Below, in pieces: positions 1 through 7,695 of a stretch of 16,975 nucleotides of DNA. The stretch spans positions 1 through 16,975 of the forward strand of contig WOFQ01000172.1 in the NCBI GenBank assembly GCA_012184525.1, given 5' to 3'. A program made the position numbers and the translations under genes. The notes beneath the pieces were generated by a model that saw nothing but the letters and a program-made list of their open reading frames with translations, was not told the DNA's origin and made no database searches. The stretch is from Xenoacremonium recifei. Taxonomy: Eukaryota > Ascomycota > Sordariomycetes > Hypocreales > Nectriaceae. Numbering within the stretch: position 1 is the stretch's first letter; each line of letters begins with the position of its first letter.

Positions 1-75
1 TATCATTCCACACGTTAAGTTAGTGGTTCGGTAATTCGCGATATTCCCCCTTTTTTCTGCTTACATAATAATATG

Positions 76-158
76 GGCAATTACTACGTGGGCATCACAC
101 TTTGCTAAGCGGGCCTCAACTTTACGTGGGCATCACTTTTTGCGGGCTCTCATTGGCT
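76..158 (+). repeat. Left terminal inverted repeat of MULE-1 (83 bp)
   Basis: This segment is the exact reverse complement of 4032-4114, checked base by base with no mismatch. Within it a 14-base motif, TACGTGGGCATCAC, occurs twice in direct orientation (85-98 and 123-136, offset 38 bp). Extending each copy to 21 bases (85-105, 123-143) leaves only two mismatches. Such subterminal repeats are typical binding sites for a transposase DNA-binding domain; that role is inferred here. Confidence 0.97.
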
Positions 159-368
159 CGAAAAATTCCTGTTAGTGCACTTGATCTTCCTCGGATTCTG
201 CCAATGTACCCCTCTCGTTGGCCAATCCGGTGGCTGATCTTTTGGACACCGGAATGTAGAAAGTGAGAGATGCAGAAAGGGATATTTGTCGCGTTGGGCT
301 GAGGTACGCGTCGGTCGTACCTATGCATATGGCTCCTTAATCCAAATTTATCAACCTTAACCACTACG

Positions 369-776
369 ATGCCAGCAAGTTACCATCTACGGAAACGACC
401 TTGCGACAGCCCGTTGCCTATACCAGCAACCTCACATGCAACCAAGCGATCCCGATTAGACACCCAGTCTTGGCGCTCGATTCACTTCGGCCATACCGAT
501 GCAGATACCAGTCTCAGGCTCTCCGAGAATGAAATCCCAGCTCCTGGGACCGAACATGGAAGCCAGAGCTCAGATGGGCTGAACAACGCGACCCCTTCAC
601 GTAGCCCGCTACAGGGCGAATTGATATCAACTCTACAGCTTGTTCGAGAGACCGTTGGGGTCAATGAGCGGCTAACTACTAAAGCACTGGAAACATTGGA
701 GAATTTATTCGGCTCATCGCCCGGAAGCTCTTCACGCGAGAACCAAGCTTTGCCACTTAGGACGGGCCCCTTATAA
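369..776 (+). CDS. N-terminal extension or upstream ORF of the MULE-1 transposase
   Basis: A 135-codon frame opening at an ATG with A at -3 (a favourable fungal context) and ending in TAA at 774-776. It is in the same frame as the transposase immediately downstream, with no intervening base, so the simplest reading is that one long gene acquired a nonsense codon (CAA to TAA would be one change). Alternatively it is a separate small protein, or the stop is bypassed by splicing, though I saw no convincing intron around 774. The protein is rich in Ser, Pro and Arg, has a basic KRSR patch near residue 31 that could be a nuclear localisation signal, and a leucine-containing helical stretch near residues 85-113. 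I recognise no known domain. Confidence 0.45.
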   Translation: MPASYHLRKRPCDSPLPIPATSHATKRSRLDTQSWRSIHFGHTDADTSLRLSENEIPAPGTEHGSQSSDGLNNATPSRSPLQGELISTLQLVRETVGVNERLTTKALETLENLFGSSPGSSSRENQALPLRTGPL

Positions 777-803
777 GTGGAGGAAGAAGATAACAGAGAG
801 TAC

Positions 804-3800
804 ATGTCCCACGAGTCTACGAATAGCTCCTTTGAGGCTATCCCTAATCCACCCGTTCCGGGGCCGTTTGAGGCTACCGCTGACGCCTTTTACACCCGCG
901 TGAACGGATTTGCAAAAGAGAATGGATTTGCTATCATCAAGCGAAATGGACTTACTCGTAAAGGACGGCTAATTCGGTATACGTTTGAGTGCGATCGGTA
1001 TGGGGAGCCCAGGGTTAACAAGAATACTGCTGGCCTTCGGGATCGCAGGTCTCGGAAATGTGGCTGCAAATGGAAAATTATCGCCGAATCGTTAGTACAA
1101 AACAACTATCGGTGGCATCTACGTCTCCTCGAAGATCCGGCACATCACCGACACAATCATCCACCTAGTATCGATGCATCCGCTCATCCAGCTCACCGCA
1201 AGCGCAGCTCCGCGATTCGAGAAACGATCCAATCGTCTAGTCGCCGCGTAGGCATCCGGGCACGCGATGTCCGCAGTATCGTCAAGGAGAAGCATCCCGA
1301 GACCGTTCTCACCCGCAAGGACATCTATAACGCCAGAGCTGCTATCGGCCGGGAGAAGCTCGAAGGCTTGCACACTAGTGCCGCGTTGTTAAAGCGGTTC
1401 GACGAGCGGGGGATCCCGTACGTCGCAAAATGGGCCGGTGACGAACCAGATCGCCTTGTCGGGCTAGTTTGGACTCTTCCATACTGCTTACGGATGTGGA
1501 GGCGTTTCCCGGAAGTCCTCAGCTTGGACAACACATACAACACGAATCGGTTCAAGCTCCCGCTCTTCCAGGTGACTGGACAAACCTGCCTTGGGTCCGT
1601 CTACAATGCTACGTTTGGAGTGATCGATAACGAGAGGGTTGAGGGATTTCGATTTCTTCTGGGCGCCATCAAGGACCTTGCGGTCCAGCATGATATTCGT
1701 TTTCCTGATGTGGCGATTACCGACTTTGACGAAGGAATGAAGGCTGCCATTGCTGATGCCTTCCCTGACACCCAGCAGCAACTTTGTATCCATCATATCA
1801 ATTCCAACGTATTCCTCCGGGCTAAACAGAGATGGGAGCACGAGACAAACGCATCGAACGGCGGGGATTGCGGGCCGCACGAGTCACCCGATCGGACGCA
1901 AGAACAACCGTCGCTAGATGAAGGAGACCGGCTCGCAATAAGGCTTTCTACAACCCAAGGAAGAGCCACCAATACTGGACCTATTAGCCATGACTATCGA
2001 GGAGTGCTGGAGATGTGGAAAGCTGTTGTTTTTGCCGAGACCGAGAAAGAGCACGACAACGCATGGCTTATGCTCTGCAAGGAGTTTGACGACCAAAGAG
2101 CCATTCTCCTATATCTCTATAGAACCTATATGCCTATAAGGGCACAATGGGCACGCTGCTATATTCGAGGCTATCGTAACTTTGGTATACGTGTAACGTC
2201 AGGCACGGAAGCAAGCAACAACAACATTAAGAGCTACCTGTTAAATGGTATGAGCCATCTGTTCCGCCTGGCTGAGGCGATTGAGGAGATGATGACGGAT
2301 CAGGAGGCAGATTTTACCGACCGATGTGCCCAAGATGGAGTCCTTACAAAACGCGAATATTCCAGACAGACTTCCGACTACCTTAGGGAGCTCCGAACAA
2401 CAATGTCACTTAAAGGCTTGACCCTCATCACAACACAGTACCGAAGGGCATTGAAAGGGGCACCAACAAAATCGAATCCCAACCCGGAGTTAATTGGAAA
2501 CTGCGGTGTCGATTGCCTAGTTTCGGTAGAGCTAGGCATTCCTTGCTACCACAAGATCTACATGAAGCTGGTCTCGGGCACGACGTTCTCGAAGTGGGAG
2601 GTTCATCAGCGATGGCATCTGCGGGAATCTGCAGTGGACAGTCGTTACTGGCGGATGCTCGATCCCAAAATTGTCACAGCACTTCGTGGAAGACCCAAAA
2701 ACGTTGCTCAACCAGTCCCCGAGCGGCTTGCCGTCGGAGTGAACAGCCAGCGCAGGGGGCTTCAGGGACGTCAGCTAGATGGTCAGCCTGGCCAGCCTAA
2801 TAGTCACCTACTCAACCTTGCCAACCTTCCATGTGGAGCCCCAGCATACCCAGCGATTAACAGAGGCCAGACCCGGAACAGCCAGCCCCCTATTAGTAGC
2901 TTATTATCGGAGCATTATGGTTCCCCGAGGCGTATAGCTGCTCTCGGACCCGGCAATACTACTGGGGCACGTGCGAATGGACAGAGGATACAGCCAAGTG
3001 TACGAAGACAAAGAAGTCAATGGGAGCTCTCCATCGGCAGGAACGAGGGGCCTATCCCACAGGGAATTAAGGCAACTAAGGCAGTGCCAAAAGCACCACC
3101 AAAATGCAGTAGGTGCCATGAGGTGGGCCACGCAAGATCCGCAAAGGCATGCCCTTTAAGGTTTCAGGGAAGCTCTCCGTACCCCCTTCCTGACTTACCA
3201 CCAAAGGCTGCTGCAACAATGCATCCGGAACCGAGGCTACACCGAAATGGTGTTTCTGGAGAAGGGTCCACAGCCGGAGTGATCGCACCAACGAGACCTA
3301 TCGACGATATTGGGTTTCTTGTGGCTTCGCACACTATCAGTCCGTCTTCTGTTATCCCCAATCTGTCGGTGTCCCCGCCTCCACTGCGGTACGACGATCC
3401 ACAGGCGATATATCAAAGATATGTGACCGCAAGAACAGCTTGGTACGAGAGCCAACCCCGTGGGAGCATCAAAACCAACCAGGAATACCGGAAGGCAATG
3501 GGTCTTCCATCTCGATATGATAAGGAGAGCTATGAGTGGTGTATTGACTATAAGCAGATGTCAGAGTATTGCACGACTTTGGCCGGCTCGAGGAAATGGA
3601 CCAAGGAGGAGAAGATGGCATATTTAGACTGGAGTAAGGCGGAGGATGACCGTATAGAGGCCGATGTCGCCCAAGAACTGGGACATAATCCTCTCGGAAA
3701 GGGAAGAAGAGGTGTAGCTCACATCTGGAAGAGGATAGATAGAGATACTGAGGAACAGCAAGCCTTGCATTTAACAAGTAGAGAGAGAGATTGCATTATA

Positions 3801-3812
3801 GTTCGAGAATGA
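804..3812 (+). CDS. MULE transposase (FAR1-like, DDE, zinc knuckle)
   Basis: Cuts and pastes MULE-1 by binding its inverted repeats in the nucleus. The frame is open from 777 to 3812; the first ATG is at 804, giving 1,002 residues. In order: a FAR1/WRKY-GCM1-like zinc region (about 880-1180) with KCGCKW and an HxHN motif; the MULE catalytic core with Asp in LDNTY (codon 1527), Asp in ITDFDEG (codon 1722), the family CxxH motif CIHH (from 1785) and Glu in SGTEASNN (codon 2208); a Cys/His cluster resembling a SWIM finger (about 2500-2560); a low-complexity linker; a CX2CX4HX6C zinc knuckle (3105-3152); and a C-terminal tail (about 3385-3810) shared with MULE-2. All three catalytic acids are present. 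The T at -3 makes ATG 804 a weak start, so translation may originally have begun at 369. GTG at 777 is an unlikely fungal start. Confidence 0.88.
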   Translation: MSHESTNSSFEAIPNPPVPGPFEATADAFYTRVNGFAKENGFAIIKRNGLTRKGRLIRYTFECDRYGEPRVNKNTAGLRDRRSRKCGCKWKIIAESLVQNNYRWHLRLLEDPAHHRHNHPPSIDASAHPAHRKRSSAIRETIQSSSRRVGIRARDVRSIVKEKHPETVLTRKDIYNARAAIGREKLEGLHTSAALLKRFDERGIPYVAKWAGDEPDRLVGLVWTLPYCLRMWRRFPEVLSLDNTYNTNRFKLPLFQVTGQTCLGSVYNATFGVIDNERVEGFRFLLGAIKDLAVQHDIRFPDVAITDFDEGMKAAIADAFPDTQQQLCIHHINSNVFLRAKQRWEHETNASNGGDCGPHESPDRTQEQPSLDEGDRLAIRLSTTQGRATNTGPISHDYRGVLEMWKAVVFAETEKEHDNAWLMLCKEFDDQRAILLYLYRTYMPIRAQWARCYIRGYRNFGIRVTSGTEASNNNIKSYLLNGMSHLFRLAEAIEEMMTDQEADFTDRCAQDGVLTKREYSRQTSDYLRELRTTMSLKGLTLITTQYRRALKGAPTKSNPNPELIGNCGVDCLVSVELGIPCYHKIYMKLVSGTTFSKWEVHQRWHLRESAVDSRYWRMLDPKIVTALRGRPKNVAQPVPERLAVGVNSQRRGLQGRQLDGQPGQPNSHLLNLANLPCGAPAYPAINRGQTRNSQPPISSLLSEHYGSPRRIAALGPGNTTGARANGQRIQPSVRRQRSQWELSIGRNEGPIPQGIKATKAVPKAPPKCSRCHEVGHARSAKACPLRFQGSSPYPLPDLPPKAAATMHPEPRLHRNGVSGEGSTAGVIAPTRPIDDIGFLVASHTISPSSVIPNLSVSPPPLRYDDPQAIYQRYVTARTAWYESQPRGSIKTNQEYRKAMGLPSRYDKESYEWCIDYKQMSEYCTTLAGSRKWTKEEKMAYLDWSKAEDDRIEADVAQELGHNPLGKGRRGVAHIWKRIDRDTEEQQALHLTSRERDCIIVRE

Positions 3813-4031
3813 GAAAATCAGTTAGTCAAGGCTGAACATAACTAAGGCTAAAATACCTTAACAGTTACGAAGACGAAAGGCCGTAATTTGATTACTTTGG
3901 AAGAAGAAATTCGCGACAGCCTATAGTGTTTCAGGCCCCCATTGCTCGTCTCGTGAAAATCCCCGAGAGATTTGGCTGGCTGTTAGAGAACGAGCTTCAC
4001 CGCCTTCGTGGGGCTTGTACCTGTGAGACAA
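3813..4031. other. 3' non-coding part of MULE-1
   Basis: About 220 bases between the transposase stop and the right inverted repeat. No open frame, repeat or recognisable polyadenylation element stood out. It presumably holds the transcript 3' end. Confidence 0.5.
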
Positions 4032-4114
4032 AGCCAATGAGAGCCCGCAAAAAGTGATGCCCACGTAAAGTTGAGGCCCGCTTAGCAAAGTGTGATGCCC
4101 ACGTAGTAATTGCC
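4032..4114 (-). repeat. Right terminal inverted repeat of MULE-1 (83 bp)
   Basis: Exact reverse complement of 76-158. Similarity stops abruptly inside 4032 (the inner sequence differs from the left side) and outside 4114. The right flank, an AT-rich decamer at 4115-4124, is all that separates this repeat from the palindromes at the edge of MULE-2. Confidence 0.97.
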
Positions 4115-4124
4115 ATTTTAAATA

Positions 4125-4181
4125 CACCGGTACCGGTGCACGCATATCACGTTATCTTATTTGCACCGGTACCGGTGCACG
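4125..4181. repeat. Two identical 18-bp palindromic repeats, left edge of MULE-2
   Basis: CACCGGTACCGGTGCACG occurs at 4125-4142 and again at 4164-4181. Each contains a perfect palindrome (CACCGGTACCGGTG in the first, extended by one base each side at 4163-4178 in the second). They begin 10 bases outside the right inverted repeat of MULE-1. They could be the subterminal repeats of MULE-2 or independent sequence. Confidence 0.85.
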
Positions 4182-4201
4182 TATTACTCCCCTGGCGCCT
4201 T

Positions 4202-6447
4202 GAGCACCGTCCTGACAGCAAGTTTTCCTATTATAACCACGAGCCAAGCATAAACATATCTGCACATCCAGTCCACCGTTAACTATCTCAAGCAGATAGG
4301 TCAACTATCAATAACCTTGCGAACGCTGGAGTAGCGCCGAAAGAGATCAGATCCTACCTACATCAGAACACAGAGTCTCTTGCCACTCAGTAAGATATCT
4401 ATAACTGTATTGCACAAGGCAAACGAGACCAGAAAAGGGGTCAAAGTATAATACAAGCTCTTACTAATGAGCTTAAAGCAGAGGGTTTCTGGAGTCGAAT
4501 ATGCTTCGACGAGGATGGTCGGGTTACAGCTGTGTTGTTTGCCCACCCAGAGTCCCTGGCATATCTCAAGTCATATCCGGATATACTTATATTGGACTGC
4601 ACATATAAGACAAATAAGTATAAGATGCCTCTTCTCGATATCGTCGGTGTTGATGCCTGCCAACGCTTATTCTGCATTGCCTTCGCCTTCCTCAGCGGTG
4701 AGGAAGAGAAGGACTACATCTGGGCATTAGATCGGCTGCGTTCAATATACGAAGCCTGTAGCGTAAGGCTGCCATCTGTGATCCTTATAGACCGCTGTCT
4801 CGCCTGCATGAATGCGGTGTCTCATTGCTTTCCGGCTGCAGTATCGCTTCTATGCCTTGGCATGCCAACAAGGCAGTCCTGCGTTACCGCCAGCCAAGCT
4901 TTATGCGCCATAACGATGCGGCACAAGAGCCTCAAGGCCATCAAGAGTGGAAGGACTTTTACGGGAAGTGGCATGAGCTTGTGGCATCGGCAAACGAGGA
5001 GACATTTAAAGACAGGCTTCAACAGCTCAAAGAGCGTTATGCTTCAGCCCACGCCCGGGAGGTCGCCTATATCATCGAAACGTGGCTTGACCTCTATAAA
5101 ACGAAGTTCATCAAGGCTTAGGTTAATCAGCATCCTCACTTTAAGAATATGGTTACATCCCGAGGCGAGGGTATTCATCAGCTCATCAAAATATACCTTG
5201 ATACTTCCCAGCTGGATCTTTTTGAGGCTTGGAGGGCTATAAAGCTGGCGATACTTAACCAAGTAGCGGAGCTCCGAGCAAACCAAGCGAAGCAGCAAAT
5301 CCGCACGCCCATAGAACTATCGGGGAGTTTATACAGCATCATACGAGGCTGGGTATCTCACGAGGCATTGCGGAAGGTTGAGGCGCAGAGAAAGAGGCTT
5401 CAGCAGTACGGGTTTCCTGCCTGCACAGGAGTCTTCGGAGCAACACTTGGGCTCCCTTGCGCTCACATAATCGAGCCTCTTCTACGACAAGAGCAGCCAC
5501 TTCAGCTACACCACTTCCACACGCAATAGCATCTTCAACGAGAAGGAAACCCTCAATTGCTCCTAGAGCCCCGCCGCCAATTCGATCAAGTCGAAGCTAC
5601 GTCAACATTGCCGAAAACTAGCACTCGGCGCGAGCCATGTGTATTTGAGATCGTTGAGCAAGCATCACAGATACAGACAAGAGCCAACCCCACATGCTCA
5701 AGATGTCATACACAGGGCCACAGGATGAATTCAAATGTATGTCCATTACGATATGCGCATCTTATATCTTCCTCAACTTCTACAGTACCTTCAAATACGC
5801 CGCCGTCATTGACTACACCAATTTCAGCTCCACTTCCTGCCCCCAATCCATGCTTATCCTCAAGTTTGCCGCAGCAGCAGGTCGCGCCGCCAGCGGCACT
5901 ATCTGATCAAGAGATGATACCGTCTCCGCCAGATATAATATCACTGCCATCCTCACCAGCGGCTATACCTCCATCAACAGATATGCCGCCATCGGTGCTA
6001 TCGCCTAAACCAGGCACACGCTATGATGATCCTTGTGCTATATATGATCGATATGTTGCAGCACGGACAGCATGGTATAACAAGCTGCCTCGAGGTAGCT
6101 TGAAGACCAACCAGCAATACCGAAAGGCAATGGGCCTTCCCCAACGCTACAATAAGACAAGTTACAGCTGGTGTTTGGATTATAAGTAAATGGGTAAGCG
6201 ATGCACGTCAACGATACCTAGCCGGGAGTGGACTAAGGAGGAGATAATGGCGTACTTGGACTGGACCAAGGCAGAAGATGACCGGGTAGAGAGGCAAGTC
6301 GCTGCGGAGATGGGCGACAATCCTCTAGCAAACAGGCGAAGAGGCATAAAGGAGATTTGGAAGAGCGTTGAGCAGGACACGATCAACCAACAAGCTCTGT
6401 ACTCGAATGATAACCAGGCTGAAGACTGCATCATAGTTACTGGTTAG
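4202..6447 (+). pseudogene. Broken MULE transposase of MULE-2
   Basis: Homologous to the MULE-1 transposase from the HNHPPS motif (matching NHEPS at about 4235-4249) to the last residues (CIIV in both). Lesions in the inferred frame: TAA 4280, TAA 4391, a one-base loss near 4857 that splits the CLWH motif, TAG 5119, TAG 5527 and TAA 6187. The frame runs at positions congruent to 2 mod 3 before 4857 and 1 mod 3 after. Catalytic acids survive: Asp in LDCTY (4595), Asp in IDRC (4790), Glu in RGEG (5167). A SWIM-like Cys/His group lies near 5430-5470 and a CX2CX4HX6C zinc knuckle starts at 5695. The N-terminal FAR1-like domain is missing. It cannot make a full transposase. Its stops are all TAA or TAG, consistent with Gln codons changed by C-to-T. 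Confidence 0.9.
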
Positions 6448-6606
6448 ATCATTGTTATATACGTTACTTATATTCCAATTTCGGCACTGTGACAAAGAAT
6501 CTGCATAGTAGCTCGTCATCTCAATTAGAAACAAGACATTAAATACAATAATACTATGGGTTGGCTGGCATACAAGGATGTTGGGCTGACATAAGTCCCT
6601 TACAGA
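6448..6606. other. 3' non-coding part of MULE-2
   Basis: Runs from the transposase stop to the first right-hand palindrome. I see no gene or motif in it. Confidence 0.4.
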
Positions 6607-6654
6607 CGCACCGGGTGCGCAACACGTGACACTTACGGGCGCACCCAGGTGCGC
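6607..6654. repeat. Paired GCACC/GGTGC palindromes, right edge of MULE-2
   Basis: CGCACC-G-GGTGCG at 6607-6619 and CGCACC-CA-GGTGCG at 6640-6653. They mirror the palindrome pair at 4125-4181 in core sequence and in being doubled. Just outside, at about 6665-6680, a GC-rich hairpin (GCCCCG, three-base loop, CGGGGC) follows. Possible eroded terminal repeat of MULE-2. Confidence 0.6.
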
Positions 6655-7695
6655 ACCTATTGGCGCCCCGGAGCGGGGCCTGGATGACTAATATCACGAG
6701 CAACGTGCGCTATATTGGCACAGGTACTCTCCTCTCCACCTTGGTAGCGGGTACCTTCTACTCACCACTCGCCGCACCGACGCCGCTAGATCATCACTAG
6801 GCGATAGCGAGCCAACCTGCCGTACGTTAATCAGCGGTAGTAACATGCACAGATGGAGACCTGGCGGAGGAGGGATAGGAGAACTACATGGTTACTTTCA
6901 CTTGAGATTATGCTCGACAAGAAAAACATACTCAACCTTGGCAAGTACAACGTATCGTCAAAATCAAGCAGTAGAGCGCCTAGCTGATGGTGACTGACAA
7001 GCGATGCCTAAGGTCAGAACACCTATTACTCCCTCCAATACGCCAGATTAGAGCTTCAATCGATTGGGTAAAAAATTTTGGTCTGGTCTGCGTTTCGACC
7101 AAGTCTCTCGGATTCGACTTTTCCATAGGTCATCGAGGACTCCTACGTGTTGAGGCAGTAGTCAAAGCGTTTCTATTATCCATTTTCCTTCTCAATAGTC
7201 AGAGTATAAATTGGCTACCATGGATGACAAAGGTTGCATATAAAGAGAAAATACATAGCTAATACCTACAACAGAGATAATATTATGCCGGTCTTCACAA
7301 TCTATATCGAGGGTTAAAACAGAAACCCTACAGAATTATATAGACATTGAAAATTGCATAAGCCTCGAACGTCTCTTGAGTTTGCCTGGGGGAAAGTCAG
7401 TAGCGACTGTCCATTATAGTCTACCCATATCGCCTTAGCAGTTTCCTAAGAAATAGATTTGCATCCATGGAGAATACTTGAATAAGCATTCGTTTTGAAA
7501 GAGTATCCGGACTAGCAGCTCCACTGCCTTATTCACACTTCCATGGCTCCCACATGCAACCTGGATCCTTTGCAACAATCATTACTGATCTGTGACGGGA
7601 AATAAGCAATCAGAAACTACGTCCCGAGTCGCATATCTTCTTTATAATATTTCTTGATAAGCTCCCTTATCGTTATCTTAATATGTAGATTATTA
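6655..7695. other. Intergenic stretch without a recognisable gene
   Basis: The only frame of note starts at ATG 6987 and gives 91 residues to 7262. It has no motif or family I recognise and its composition is not distinctive, so I do not call it a gene. I searched the part nearest the NRPS-like gene (7300-7695, minus strand) for the missing end of its reductase domain and found none. No tRNA or repeat was seen. Confidence 0.6.

Larger units (their letters stand above)
76..4114 (+). mobile_element. MULE-1: near-complete Mutator-like DNA transposon
   Basis: A 4,039-bp element bounded by perfect inverted repeats of 83 bp (76-158 and 4032-4114). It encloses one long transposase frame on the plus strand, which starts at 369 or 804 and ends at 3812. 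Long inverted repeats, a FAR1-like N-terminus, a MULE DDE core and a zinc knuckle together identify a Mutator-superfamily element. Identical inverted repeats suggest recent insertion or a recently active copy. MULEs usually create target duplications of about 8-11 bp, but the left flank (66-75) and right flank (4115-4124) do not match, so none is visible. The only obvious lesion is a TAA at 774-776. MULE-2 starts about 10 bp beyond the right end. Confidence 0.93.
4125..6654 (+). mobile_element. MULE-2: degenerate, internally deleted Mutator-like element
   Basis: A second MULE in the same orientation as MULE-1, about 2.5 kb. Its core is a broken transposase gene (4202-6447). Paired palindromes of the form GCACC...GGTGC lie at both sides: 4125-4181 on the left and 6607-6654 on the right. 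Aligned as inverted repeats they also share a TCACGT hexamer (4147-4152, and complement at 6624-6629), so they may be eroded termini. The left pair is offset 39 bp, close to the 38-bp offset of the repeated motif inside the MULE-1 inverted repeat. The boundaries are inference: no clean inverted repeat and no target duplication is visible. Only about 20 bases separate the left palindromes from transposase homology, so the start codon and most of the FAR1-like region have been deleted. Confidence 0.55.

Noticed and set aside
122..364. 80-codon minus-strand frame starting near the left inverted repeat
   Set aside because: Overlaps the inverted repeat and 5' non-coding part of MULE-1, with no domain or supporting context.
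482..805. 107-codon minus-strand frame opposite the MULE-1 N-terminal piece
   Set aside because: Antisense shadow of the 369-776 frame, with no recognisable motif.
602..830. Intron that would remove the TAA at 774
   Set aside because: A GCTAAC branch-like motif is present near 671, but no good donor and acceptor pair spans 774.
1488..1880. 130-codon minus-strand frame within the transposase
   Set aside because: It lies opposite the catalytic core of a clear MULE transposase and shows no motif of its own.
6987..7262. 91-codon plus-strand frame
   Set aside because: Length is within chance for the region, and there is no motif or neighbouring partner.
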